Shown: positions 15,293 to 24,075 of the stretch, piece by piece
How the letters are laid out: each line of letters begins with the position of its first letter
Position numbering within the stretch: the first letter of the stretch is position 1
From: an uncultured Lachnospiraceae bacterium
GTDB lineage: Bacteria; Bacillota; Clostridia; Lachnospirales; Lachnospiraceae
Assembly: GCA_947173945.1 (NCBI GenBank)
Contig: CAMWGV010000016.1
Location: forward strand, 1-46,150
DNA length: 46,150 nt
Direction of reading: 5' to 3'
Translations under genes and position numbers: made by a program
Notes under the pieces: generated by a model
Told to the model about the DNA's origin: nothing
Databases searched by the model: none
What the model saw: only the letters and a program-made list of their open reading frames with translations

Positions 15293-16087
15293 ATGTACAA
15301 AATATTTGAAACACATGCGCATTTCGACGATGAAGACTTTGACGAAGACCGGGATAAGCTTCTTTTATCAATGAAAAATAATGGCATAGAAAAGCTTGTT
15401 AATATAGGTGCAGGTCTTGCTTCCTGCAAAAATACATTACAGCTTATGGAAAAATATGATTTTATATATGGTGCAATTGGAGTGCACCCATCTGAGGTAT
15501 CCGACCTTGAAGAATATGATGGTGGTGATACTGCCGCCATAAATGCTCTCAGACAGATGGCGTTGTCTCAAAGCAAAACAGTTGCGATTGGAGAAATTGG
15601 TCTGGATTACCACTATGAAAATACAGATAAGGCATTGCAAAAAAAATGGTTTGTGAAGCAGATGGAGCTTGCGGATGAGCTGAAGCTTCCCATTGTTGTT
15701 CACAGCAGAGATGCCGCCGCAGATACGGTAGACATTATGAAGGCAAACCATGCCGAAACGCTTGGTGGTGTTATTCACTGCTATTCATATACAAAAGAGC
15801 TTGCCAGAGTATTTCTTGATATGGGATATTTTTTCGGTATAGGTGGTGTGATAACCTTCAAGAATGCAAGAAAGCTTGTGGAGACTGTAGAATATCTCCC
15901 CCTGGAAAGTATTGTTTTAGAAACAGACAGCCCATACCTTGCACCGGAGCCATACAGAGGTAAACGGAATTCATCATTGAATCTTCCATATGTGGCTGAA
16001 GCTATTGCCAAAATTAAAAATATATCCGTTGAGGAAGTATACCGCGCAACTTGGAATAATGCTTTAAAGCTTTATAATCTGGAATAG
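15293..16087 (+). CDS. tatD: TatD-family metal-dependent deoxyribonuclease
   Basis: 264 aa. TIM-barrel hydrolase. Metal ligands are visible in THAHFDDEDFD (the HxH at residues 7-9), GEIGLDYHY (Glu), VHSRDA (His), VIHCYS (His) and ETDSPYLAPEPYRGKRN (Asp), the last being the family signature. TatD acts as a 3'-5' exonuclease, linked to repair of oxidative DNA damage and DNA degradation. I start at the ATG at 15293, nine bases after GGAGG; an upstream ATG at 15266 has no ribosome-binding site. Nine bases separate it from rsmA, the usual pair in Firmicutes. Confidence 0.93.
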   Translation: MYKIFETHAHFDDEDFDEDRDKLLLSMKNNGIEKLVNIGAGLASCKNTLQLMEKYDFIYGAIGVHPSEVSDLEEYDGGDTAAINALRQMALSQSKTVAIGEIGLDYHYENTDKALQKKWFVKQMELADELKLPIVVHSRDAAADTVDIMKANHAETLGGVIHCYSYTKELARVFLDMGYFFGIGGVITFKNARKLVETVEYLPLESIVLETDSPYLAPEPYRGKRNSSLNLPYVAEAIAKIKNISVEEVYRATWNNALKLYNLE

Positions 16088-16096
16088 GAGATAGAT

Positions 16097-16969
16097 GTGG
16101 AGAAATTAAGCAACCCTAAGGTTACCATCGAAATAATTAAAAAATATAATTTTGCATTTCAAAAACGCTTTGGTCAGAACTTTCTTATAGACGGACATGT
16201 CATTGAGAAAATAATACGTGCGGCAGACATTTCAAAGGATGACATTGTTTTGGAAATCGGTCCCGGAATAGGAACCATGACCCAGTATTTAGCCGAAGCC
16301 GCCGGACATGTTTATGCAGTTGAAATAGACAAAAATCTTATTCCTGTCTTAGACGAAACCTTATCAGAATATAATAACGTTAACATCATTAATGAAGATA
16401 TATTAAAGGTTGATATTGAAAAGCTTTTCGAACAAGGCAGGGACTGCAAGGTAGTTGCTAATTTACCTTATTATATAACAACTCCCATCATAATGAAGCT
16501 TTTTGAGGAGCATATACCGGCACACTCCATAACCGTAATGGTTCAAAAAGAGGTAGCGGACAGAATGAAGGCAAAACCGGGAACAAAGGATTATGGCGCA
16601 CTTACTCTTGCCGTACAATACTATGCCGAGCCATATATAGCCGCAAATGTTCCGCCAAACTGCTTTATGCCAAGACCAAATGTAGGTTCCGCAGTTATAC
16701 GGCTTAACAGATGGCAGGAACCTCCCGTTAAAGTAATCGATGAACGGCTCATGTTTAAACTCATAAGAGCCTCCTTTAATCAACGGAGAAAAACCTTGCA
16801 AAATGGTATCAATAATTCACCTGAGCTTTCTTTTACAAAGGAACAGGTGGCAGAGGCTTTGTCCCATATGGGGCTTAATGATTCCGTAAGAGGTGAAACT
16901 TTAAGCCTCGAACAATTTGCAGAACTTGCGAATATACTTACGGAATTGTTTACAACAAGCACAAGTTAG
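16097..16969 (+). CDS. rsmA: 16S rRNA (adenine(1518)-N6/adenine(1519)-N6)-dimethyltransferase RsmA (KsgA)
   Basis: 290 aa. Dimethylates two adjacent adenines in the 3' hairpin of 16S rRNA late in 30S assembly. Visible motifs: QKRFGQNFL at the N-terminus, the SAM loop LEIGPGIGTMT, VEIDKN, and the catalytic NLPYYITTPI. The C-terminal helical domain (RASFNQRRKTLQNG) is present. The start is GTG at 16097 with AGGAGA 6-7 nt upstream. It follows tatD by 9 bp and should be cotranscribed. Confidence 0.95.
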   Translation: MEKLSNPKVTIEIIKKYNFAFQKRFGQNFLIDGHVIEKIIRAADISKDDIVLEIGPGIGTMTQYLAEAAGHVYAVEIDKNLIPVLDETLSEYNNVNIINEDILKVDIEKLFEQGRDCKVVANLPYYITTPIIMKLFEEHIPAHSITVMVQKEVADRMKAKPGTKDYGALTLAVQYYAEPYIAANVPPNCFMPRPNVGSAVIRLNRWQEPPVKVIDERLMFKLIRASFNQRRKTLQNGINNSPELSFTKEQVAEALSHMGLNDSVRGETLSLEQFAELANILTELFTTSTS

Positions 16970-17097
16970 GACTATAATTATATAATCTTATTAATAAAAT
17001 AAAAACAACCATTTGTGAAGCTATACTCTATTACTCTTTGTTGTATGTAGTTTTGCAAATATACATTTAAAATAACACATGGAGGAAATACAAATTT

Positions 17098-18288
17098 ATG
17101 ATTAACGAAATGTACAAGGAAATGACAGGAAAGGGTTCTGTCATCCGTCAATTTTTTGCCTATGCTAATGAAAGGGCAAAGGAGGTGGGTCCGGAAAATG
17201 TTTTTAATTTTTCAATCGGAAACCCATCCGTCCCTACTCCTCAGATTTTTACAGACTATATGATAGAGCTCCTGAATACAAAGGATCCTGTTGCACTTCA
17301 TGGCTACAGCCCTAGCTTGGGAATAGACTCTACGAGAGCAGCGATTGCCGAATCCTTAAATAAAAGGTTTGGTATGAACTATAAATCTGACCATATTTTT
17401 ATGGCCACAGGTGCCGCAGGTGCTATTGCGCATGCAGTAAGGTGTGTGGTGACTGACGGAGACGAGGTTCTTACGTTTGCACCATACTTCCCTGAATATG
17501 TTCCATATATTGAAGGAACCGGTGCAAAGCTTACCATTGTCCCTGCTGATACTGAAACATTTCAGATAAACTTTAATGAGTTTGAAAAAGCACTCAACCC
17601 GAATGTTCAGGCAGTTTTAATTAACTCACCTAACAATCCGTCAGGAATTGTTTACTCAACAGCTACAATTAAGAAGCTTGCTGAGATTTTAAATGCAAAG
17701 CAAACAGAATATGGTCACGATATATACCTTATCTCGGATGAACCATACAGGGAAATTGTTTTCGAGGGAACTGATTCACCTTTCATATCAGCCTTTTACG
17801 ATAACAGTATTTGCTGTTACTCTTTCAGCAAATCCGTTTCTCTCCCAGGTGAACGTATGGGTTATGTTGCCGTAAATCCTGCCTGTAAGGATGCATCACT
17901 TATTGTACTTATGTGTGGGCAGATTTCCCGCTTTACCGGACACAATTGTCCGCCGTCCATTATTCAGCTTGCAATTGAAAAAATACTTGATACAACAAGC
18001 GACCTTAGCATATATGAGAAAAATAAAAACATACTTTATAAAGAGCTTACAAGAATCGGTTACCACATTGTTGAACCGGGTGGAACGTTTTACATGTTCC
18101 CTCGCTCCCTCACAGAGGATGCAAATGAGTTTTGCTGGAGAGCGGCAAAGGAGCTTGACCTTATTACTGTTCCGGGAGACAGCTTCCATTGTCCGGGACA
18201 TTTCAGGATATCCTACTGTGTTACAACTGATATGATAGAAAGGTCAATTCCTCTTTTTGAAAAGTTATACAAAATGTACCACGAATAA
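17098..18288 (+). CDS. Class I/II pyridoxal-phosphate aminotransferase
   Basis: 396 aa. Fold-type I aminotransferase related to aspartate aminotransferases. PLP contacts are clear: NNPSG at 179-183, Asp214 in SDEPY, and the Schiff-base Lys245 in YSFSKSVSLPGER. Substrate-binding Arg near the C-terminus falls in GHFRISYCV. GGAGG lies about 12 nt before the ATG, slightly longer than ideal. The gene begins a run of plus-strand genes (malQ, plsC and others). The amino-acid substrate cannot be fixed from sequence alone; aspartate, alanine or an aromatic amino acid are all possible. Confidence 0.88.
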   Translation: MINEMYKEMTGKGSVIRQFFAYANERAKEVGPENVFNFSIGNPSVPTPQIFTDYMIELLNTKDPVALHGYSPSLGIDSTRAAIAESLNKRFGMNYKSDHIFMATGAAGAIAHAVRCVVTDGDEVLTFAPYFPEYVPYIEGTGAKLTIVPADTETFQINFNEFEKALNPNVQAVLINSPNNPSGIVYSTATIKKLAEILNAKQTEYGHDIYLISDEPYREIVFEGTDSPFISAFYDNSICCYSFSKSVSLPGERMGYVAVNPACKDASLIVLMCGQISRFTGHNCPPSIIQLAIEKILDTTSDLSIYEKNKNILYKELTRIGYHIVEPGGTFYMFPRSLTEDANEFCWRAAKELDLITVPGDSFHCPGHFRISYCVTTDMIERSIPLFEKLYKMYHE

Positions 18289-18384
18289 TTATTGTATTTT
18301 AATTCCATATTTTGTATAATGAAACTTGGTGCATTTAACAGGCATCATTTGAATGTTTATATGTATTCTCAGGAGGAAAAATTC

Positions 18385-19917
18385 ATGTTAACCAATAACA
18401 GTGCCGGAAAAAAGCCTAAAAAATATACCGGCATACTTTTACATCCAACCTCTTTTCCGGGACCTTATGGAATAGGAGAGCTTGGTGACAGTGCTTATAG
18501 ATTTATTGATTTTCTTGAGCGTTCAGGACTTAATACATGGCAGGTTCTGCCACTTGGACATACGGGCTTTGGAGACTCACCTTATCAGCCGTTTTCGGCA
18601 TTTGCAGGTCAGCCTCTCATTATAAGTCTGGATCATCTAAAGAAGCTTGGTCTTCTCACAGATTCTGATTTTGCTGATATGCCGTCATGGAATCCTGAAC
18701 AGGTAAGCTATGGTGATCTTATTGAATTTAAGACAGGACTGCTTAAAATAGCTTATGCTCGTTTTATAGATGAAAATTACCATGACAATTTTTCAGGAAA
18801 TAGCGAGCTTATGGCAGAATATAATGATTTTTGCGATAATTCATACTGGCTCGAAGACTATGCTCTATTTATGGCAGGCAAGGATTATCATGATGGTATG
18901 CCTTGGTACATGTGGGAGGATGATCTTAAGAAGCCAACGAAACGTCAGAAAGCTGCATGGATAAAAAAATTGTCTAAGGAAATGGGCTACTACAAGTTTA
19001 TCCAGTTTATATTTTACATTGAATGGATTGACCTTAAAAAATATGCAAATGATAAGGGTATTTCCATAATTGGTGACATCCCTATCTTTATGGCATGGGA
19101 CAGCGTGGATGTATGGGCTGACCAAAGTTTGTTTTTGCTTGATAGCGATGGATACCCTACTGTTGTTGCAGGGGTTCCGCCTGATTACTTTTCAGCTACA
19201 GGCCAGCTTTGGGGCAACCCTCTTTACAACTGGAAGAAGCACACCCAAACCGGTTACGAGTGGTGGCTTAACCGCATTAAATTCCAGCTCACCTTAACAG
19301 ACTTCCTCAGAATAGACCACTTCAGGGGCTTTGACAAGTTCTGGGCTGTACCTTACGGGGAGGAAACTGCAATAAACGGAAAATGGCTTGAGGCACCGGG
19401 AGTAAACTTCTTTACACAACTTGAAGCTACCCTCGGTTATCATCTTCCTATTATTGCTGAGGATTTGGGAGAAATCGATGACTCCGTTATAGAGCTAAGA
19501 GACAAGTTCGGATTTCCGGGCATGAAAATTCTTCAGTTTGCATTTGAAAATCCTGAAGAAAATGACTTCCTTCCTCACAACTTTGTCCGGAATTGTGTCT
19601 GCTATACCGGTACACACGATAATGATACTACTTTAGGATGGTATAACCACGCATATGAAGCATCTAAGGATAAGCTTAGAAGATATTTTTCAACAGATGG
19701 ATATGATATTTGTTGGATTCTCATACGGGCATGCTTTGGTTCGGTTGCCAATATGGCTATCGTTCCTATGCAGGACGTGCTCTCTCTTGACTCATGGGCA
19801 AGATTTAATACCCCTGGTGTCGGTGAGGGAAACTGGGCATGGCGCTACACTCAAAGTGCTCTCACACCTGCACTTGAGGCAAGACTGTATGAAACATGTA
19901 AAATGTTTGGAAGGTAA
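18385..19917 (+). CDS. malQ: 4-alpha-glucanotransferase MalQ (amylomaltase)
   Basis: 510 aa, family GH77, normal length. It moves alpha-1,4-glucan segments between chains and is used in glycogen or maltodextrin metabolism. Catalytic residues are in place: nucleophile Asp311 in LRIDHFRGF, acid/base Glu359 in IIAEDLG and Asp412 in TGTHDNDT. The N-terminal PTSFPGPYGIGELG and VLPLGHTGFGDSPYQ segments are the usual signatures. I start at the ATG at 18385 with AGGAGG 10 nt upstream; the longer frame from 18292 adds residues without homology. The stop is 5 bp before plsC. No other maltose genes are adjacent. Confidence 0.93.
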   Translation: MLTNNSAGKKPKKYTGILLHPTSFPGPYGIGELGDSAYRFIDFLERSGLNTWQVLPLGHTGFGDSPYQPFSAFAGQPLIISLDHLKKLGLLTDSDFADMPSWNPEQVSYGDLIEFKTGLLKIAYARFIDENYHDNFSGNSELMAEYNDFCDNSYWLEDYALFMAGKDYHDGMPWYMWEDDLKKPTKRQKAAWIKKLSKEMGYYKFIQFIFYIEWIDLKKYANDKGISIIGDIPIFMAWDSVDVWADQSLFLLDSDGYPTVVAGVPPDYFSATGQLWGNPLYNWKKHTQTGYEWWLNRIKFQLTLTDFLRIDHFRGFDKFWAVPYGEETAINGKWLEAPGVNFFTQLEATLGYHLPIIAEDLGEIDDSVIELRDKFGFPGMKILQFAFENPEENDFLPHNFVRNCVCYTGTHDNDTTLGWYNHAYEASKDKLRRYFSTDGYDICWILIRACFGSVANMAIVPMQDVLSLDSWARFNTPGVGEGNWAWRYTQSALTPALEARLYETCKMFGR

Positions 19918-19922
19918 GTTAT

Positions 19923-20651
19923 ATGAAAACGTTTGGAGTATTTATAGTTCTCATGGTTGCATTGTTCTTCTCACTTCCGTACCATTGGTACCTGAGGAAG
20001 CTGTGGAAGAAAAATCCTGGGAAATCCTGGGAAAAAAGCCGGAAATATGTTTCGGGATTTTTCAGGACAGAGCTTAAAATTGCAGGATGTACCCCTGAGG
20101 TAATAGGAAAAGAAAATATTCCTTCTGATGGACCCGTCCTTTATGTAGGTAATCACAGAAGCTATTTTGATATACTTGTTTACCATGAAGCAATCGGTAA
20201 GCCTGTAGGCTTTATAGCTAAGATGGAAATGCGCAAACTTCCTCTGCTCCCTTTGTATATGGACGATATCGGATGTCTTTTTTTGGAGCGGGACAACATA
20301 AAGCAGGGGCTTGAAATCATCAATCAAGGGGCTGAATATTTAAAGCTTGGACACTCCATGATTTTATTTCCTGAGGGCCACAGAAATCAGGGTGAGGAAC
20401 TTCTCCCATTTAAAGAGGGCGGCTACAAAATGGCTGAAAAAGCTAAATGCCCTATTGTTCCGGTTGCTATTTCAGGGTCCGATTTGCTCTTGGAATCAGC
20501 TCCAAAAAAACATGTGAGAAAAGGGAAAGTAATCATTGAATTTGGCAAGCCGATTTATCCTATGGAGCTGCCTCCAAAAGAAAGAAAGGCTTTGCTTGCA
20601 ACACTTCCTGACATTATTCAGGGAATGAGAGATAAACATAAAATTAATTAA
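19923..20651 (+). CDS. plsC: 1-acyl-sn-glycerol-3-phosphate acyltransferase (PlsC)
   Basis: 242 aa. Acylates lysophosphatidic acid to phosphatidic acid at the membrane. The first 20 residues are hydrophobic (an N-terminal anchor), and the catalytic HX4D motif is NHRSYFD (His78, Asp83). The second conserved block FPEGHRNQG follows at about 142-150, and the third block VPVAISGSD is present. The ATG lies 5 bp after the malQ stop, with GGAAGG inside the malQ end. Likely part of the same transcript. Confidence 0.92.
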   Translation: MKTFGVFIVLMVALFFSLPYHWYLRKLWKKNPGKSWEKSRKYVSGFFRTELKIAGCTPEVIGKENIPSDGPVLYVGNHRSYFDILVYHEAIGKPVGFIAKMEMRKLPLLPLYMDDIGCLFLERDNIKQGLEIINQGAEYLKLGHSMILFPEGHRNQGEELLPFKEGGYKMAEKAKCPIVPVAISGSDLLLESAPKKHVRKGKVIIEFGKPIYPMELPPKERKALLATLPDIIQGMRDKHKIN

Positions 20652-20666
20652 AGGAGGTACACACCT

Positions 20667-21257
20667 ATGCATTGGTGGGGAATAATGCTTATTATAATGG
20701 CTGTAGCTCTTGTAATCCTCTTTGTACTTTACAAAGTTGGTGATAAGCTGCAAAAGAAACAAATGGCTCAAAAGGAGCAGATTGCAGAGGCTGCACAGCC
20801 TGCAACAATGCTCATCATAGATAAAAAAATCTTGCCACTTAAAGATGCCAATCTTCCTAAAATGGTTATGGAACAAACACCAAAACGATATCAGAAAGCC
20901 AAGCTTCCTATCGTTAAGGCGAAGATTGGTCCGCAAATCATGAACTTCATATGTGATGAAGCAATATTCGATGACGTACCTGTTAAGGGTGAAGTGAAAG
21001 CCATGGTCAGCGGAATATACATAATCAGTGTAAAGAGTGTTCGCGGAAAGAAAAATAACCAGTCTTCTGAGGAAGAAAACGGAAAGAAGAAAAAGAAGAG
21101 TCTCCGGTCAAAAATGGCTGCCAAGCAGGCAGAATATCAAAGACAGTTAAATGAGGAGCTCCTTTCAAAGAAACAAAACAAACCGAAAGAAAAAACGAAA
21201 GACGAGATAAAAAAAGAAAAGGAAAGAGCAAAGAAGATTAAAGATGGACTCAAATAA
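20667..21257 (+). CDS. Unknown protein with N-terminal anchor and lysine-rich tail
   Basis: 196 aa, not recognised. Residues 4-24 are a single hydrophobic helix. A central region (30-125) has a folded look with alternating strands and ends in VSGIYIISVKSVRG. From about residue 130 to the end the sequence is dominated by Lys, Glu and Gln and should form a long charged helix. The orientation is probably N-outside with the charged tail in the cytoplasm, by the positive-inside rule. A strong AAAGGAGG precedes the ATG. The 3' end overlaps the CPBP gene by 14 bp, linking the two. Confidence 0.7.
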   Translation: MHWWGIMLIIMAVALVILFVLYKVGDKLQKKQMAQKEQIAEAAQPATMLIIDKKILPLKDANLPKMVMEQTPKRYQKAKLPIVKAKIGPQIMNFICDEAIFDDVPVKGEVKAMVSGIYIISVKSVRGKKNNQSSEEENGKKKKKSLRSKMAAKQAEYQRQLNEELLSKKQNKPKEKTKDEIKKEKERAKKIKDGLK

Positions 21258-22113
21258 AAGCCTGAAAATTAAAGATATAATTTTTATGTTTTTACCATTA
21301 ATTATCGTAGTGGTGATTCAATATGCTGTTAATATATTTGACGTGCTAATCATTTTTATTTCAAATTTGCTTTCTGATGAAAAAACCGTCAGAGTACGCA
21401 CGATTGAAACAATAATGTCCGATGCATACAATCAGCCAATGAATGCCGCATATATGACTCTTGCCAGATATATTTTATATATACTTATTTTTGGTATATG
21501 GCTTTACCGAATCAGCGCTGCAAGCGAGCGCAAATCAATTGTTCGCCATCCGGCTATATCAACAGCAGCACTGCTTGTTGCAGCCGGTTGGACCGGACAA
21601 ATTTTCGTTGACAGTATTCTTACTCTTGTAAGACCTTATTTTCCACTCACTTTTAAAAACTATGATAAACTTACAACAAATGTAACAGGTGCAGGCTCCT
21701 CATGGGTGTTGCTCCTGGCTGTTTTTGTTGCTGCACCTATCGGTGAAGAATTATTATTCCGGGGATTATTACAAAAATACATAAACAACTTCTTTGATAA
21801 GGTCTTCACGAAATATGTTCCTATCTGTACCATTTTGACACAGGCGCTCTTATTTGCCCTGTATCATGGTAATATTATTCAGGGAATATATGCTTTTATT
21901 ATGGGTATTTTTCTTGGCTGGCTTGCTTTTCGGTTTGACAGTCTGATTCCCGGTATCCTATTCCATATATCAATTAACACTAGTATACTTCTTATACCAA
22001 AAATATTTTTTGCCACTACAATAGCAACCATAATAAGCGGTGTACTGTGTTTTGCAGCATTTTTACTATTTATAAGTCTGATTTACCGGACGAATGATAT
22101 CCGAAATACATAA
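21244..22113 (+). CDS. CPBP-family intramembrane metalloprotease
   Basis: 289 aa. Several hydrophobic helices (about 13-42, 72-90, 108-128, 155-172, 197-225, 236-252, 255-282). The CPBP (Abi/CAAX protease-like) motifs are intact: EEL-x-x-R as Glu168-Glu169...Arg173, His208-x-x-Asn-like HGN, and His241-x3-Asn245. Members cleave inside the membrane or act in bacteriocin self-immunity; substrates are mostly unknown. The first codons overlap the lysine-rich protein's gene by 14 bp. It is the last gene of the plus-strand run and converges with the methyltransferase gene at 22128. Confidence 0.88.
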   Translation: MDSNKSLKIKDIIFMFLPLIIVVVIQYAVNIFDVLIIFISNLLSDEKTVRVRTIETIMSDAYNQPMNAAYMTLARYILYILIFGIWLYRISAASERKSIVRHPAISTAALLVAAGWTGQIFVDSILTLVRPYFPLTFKNYDKLTTNVTGAGSSWVLLLAVFVAAPIGEELLFRGLLQKYINNFFDKVFTKYVPICTILTQALLFALYHGNIIQGIYAFIMGIFLGWLAFRFDSLIPGILFHISINTSILLIPKIFFATTIATIISGVLCFAAFLLFISLIYRTNDIRNT

Positions 22114-22127
22114 AAATTAATCCTAGT

Positions 22128-22757
22128 TTATTCTCCGAGCTCATATATATACACTTTCTCATCCGGGTCAAATCGGTAAGCAGGCAGCTTAATAATTCCG
22201 GCAAGCTTAAAGGGCATATTTCTCATTGTTTCCATCATACTGTATGTACAGTAATATAAAATTACTGTCACCTTTCTCGGAAACTTATGAATGGATTCTA
22301 CAATCTTATTCATAAAATCCTCCAGAATATCCTTGGAAAACGGATTGAACAGATAAAAGAAATTATCCCCACGCTCTATCACATAATCCTCAGCCTTCAT
22401 ATTAAGCAGACAAAACTTTTTCTCCTGATTTTTAAATTTCACATGATAGTAAGCAACATTATCCTGCAATCTTTCATATATTTCTTTATCATACTCTACA
22501 CCTGTCACATTACACAGAAACCTTTGATTGCAATAAAACAAAACCCTGCCCATGCCACATCCAATATCAACAAGTGTATCCTGAGGCGTAAGAGTTATCT
22601 GATCAAATATTTTTATTAATCCCTCATATTCAGATGCCTCATAAGGGTAATAGCATCCCTTTTCATTCCTTTTACTAAATTCCTTACTTGAAAATACTAC
22701 CTCTTCATCCGCAGTATTGACACCAAGAAATTTTTCAAACATTTCTTCCCTGTCCAT
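22128..22757 (-). CDS. Class I SAM-dependent methyltransferase
   Basis: 209 aa. The Rossmann SAM-binding loop is VDIGCGMGR at 63-71, preceded by LTPQDTL, and an acidic residue ending the second strand lies in GVEYDKE. The region FFYLFNPF takes the place of the usual motif IV. Substrate unknown. I start at the ATG at 22757 with AAAGGAAC upstream; the longer frame from 22781 begins with residues lacking a ribosome-binding site. It is followed by nothing on the same strand and ends 14 bp from the CPBP gene. A small-molecule or protein methyltransferase are equally possible. Confidence 0.8.
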   Translation of the reverse strand: MDREEMFEKFLGVNTADEEVVFSSKEFSKRNEKGCYYPYEASEYEGLIKIFDQITLTPQDTLVDIGCGMGRVLFYCNQRFLCNVTGVEYDKEIYERLQDNVAYYHVKFKNQEKKFCLLNMKAEDYVIERGDNFFYLFNPFSKDILEDFMNKIVESIHKFPRKVTVILYYCTYSMMETMRNMPFKLAGIIKLPAYRFDPDEKVYIYELGE

Positions 22758-22784
22758 TAAAGTTCCTTTCAAGCAGCACAAATA

Positions 22785-23204
22785 TCACACACGTTCAGTT
22801 ATTAAAAGCGACAAACTCATTGATAACGGGGGCTCCGCATCTCCATTCATACTTAGCAGATATGTTGTTTCCACTGCCTTACTTCCATCGCTGTGCTCCT
22901 CAAACAAATATTTCTCTGTTTTAACTGTAACTGGTATGTTCCCAAATGGCAAACCATATACCGCATTATGCACAAGCCCTTCTTCATATATTAAATCTGA
23001 TGTTATCTCTCCGCGCTTCGTAACTCTCATATTTCGGGGATTAATTTGCAGCGTTGATCTGGTGATTTGTTTACTTCCCGATAAATCCTCAACATAGACC
23101 AACCTGTAATTCCGCTTTCCCTGGCTTTCCATTACTGCGAAAACCTCCGATTCCGTTCTGTCTCCATTTTCATCTGTTGTAATAAATTTTATATTAACCT
23201 TCAT
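22785..23204 (-). CDS. DUF1934 family protein (YwiB-like)
   Basis: 139 aa. Matches the DUF1934 pattern: a small calycin-like beta-barrel with FITTDENGDRTESEVFAVME at the start, VKTEKYLFEE in the middle and a run of strands to the end. The family has no assigned function. AAGGATTTC lies upstream of the ATG. It lies 58 bp after murI on the same strand, and DUF1934 proteins are often near cell-wall or tRNA synthetase genes in Firmicutes, but no function follows from that. Confidence 0.8.
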   Translation of the reverse strand: MKVNIKFITTDENGDRTESEVFAVMESQGKRNYRLVYVEDLSGSKQITRSTLQINPRNMRVTKRGEITSDLIYEEGLVHNAVYGLPFGNIPVTVKTEKYLFEEHSDGSKAVETTYLLSMNGDAEPPLSMSLSLLITERV

Positions 23205-23262
23205 ATATGAAATCCTTTTTTTTATTTATTAAATATAATATATACAAATTTCAAATATTTAA

Positions 23263-24066
23263 TTAATAACTTTCTATATCAATTATATTTACACCATCAA
23301 CGTGTATCGGCAGAACATTATTTGCGAAAGACTTAAATTTATCTACACCGTCACTTACATAAAAATCATAGACTGGTGATTTACCCTTTGAACAGAGCAG
23401 TCCACTCTCCCCCAGAATGGACTTAAGCTCCTTTGCAGTCTCATAAGCCGGATTAACAAGCGTTACATTTTCTCCCATATACCTTTGTATCGGATTTGCA
23501 AGGAGAGGATAATGTGTACAACCAAGTACAAGCACATCAACATTATATGCCTTGAGCTCTGACAAATACCGATCAACCATATCATCCGTTATTCGATCCT
23601 CAATAAGTCCCTCCTCAACAAGTGGCACAAACAACGGACAGGCTTTTCCAATAACTGTAACATCACTATCAAGCTGTCTTATATATTCCATATATATTCC
23701 GGACTTTATTGTGCCTTCTGTAGCAATGATACCTACACTCTTGGTTTTGGATTTTTCAGCCGCCATTTTGGCACCGGGCCTTACAACACCTACGACCGGA
23801 ACCTCCATTTCCTCCCTCATGTCCTCAAGGGCAAGTGCACTTGCAGTATTACATGCAACTACAATTGCCTTAACCTTTTTTGTCATCAAAAACCGTACTA
23901 TTTGTTTTGAATATTTCAGCACGGTCTGCTTGGATTTACTTCCATATGGAACTCTTGCCGTATCTCCAAAATATATAACATCTTCACTGGGAAGCTGGCG
24001 CATTATTTCCCTCACAACTGTGAGACCGCCTACTCCCGAATCAAATACTCCTATCGGTGCGTCCAT
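23263..24066 (-). CDS. murI: Glutamate racemase MurI
   Basis: 267 aa. Makes D-glutamate for the peptidoglycan stem. Catalytic cysteines Cys72 (ACNTAS) and Cys183 (GCTHYP) are both present, and the N-terminal IGVFDSGVGGLTV and the FGDTARVPYG segment are complete. AGGAGG lies 6 nt before the ATG. The gene sits 9 bp after ddl, so the two form a peptidoglycan precursor operon. Confidence 0.95.
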   Translation of the reverse strand: MDAPIGVFDSGVGGLTVVREIMRQLPSEDVIYFGDTARVPYGSKSKQTVLKYSKQIVRFLMTKKVKAIVVACNTASALALEDMREEMEVPVVGVVRPGAKMAAEKSKTKSVGIIATEGTIKSGIYMEYIRQLDSDVTVIGKACPLFVPLVEEGLIEDRITDDMVDRYLSELKAYNVDVLVLGCTHYPLLANPIQRYMGENVTLVNPAYETAKELKSILGESGLLCSKGKSPVYDFYVSDGVDKFKSFANNVLPIHVDGVNIIDIESY

Positions 24067-24075
24067 AACTTCCTC

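Noticed and set aside
18292-18384. N-terminal extension of MalQ
   Set aside because: The ATG at 18385 has a good ribosome-binding site and the family starts there; the extension has no similarity.
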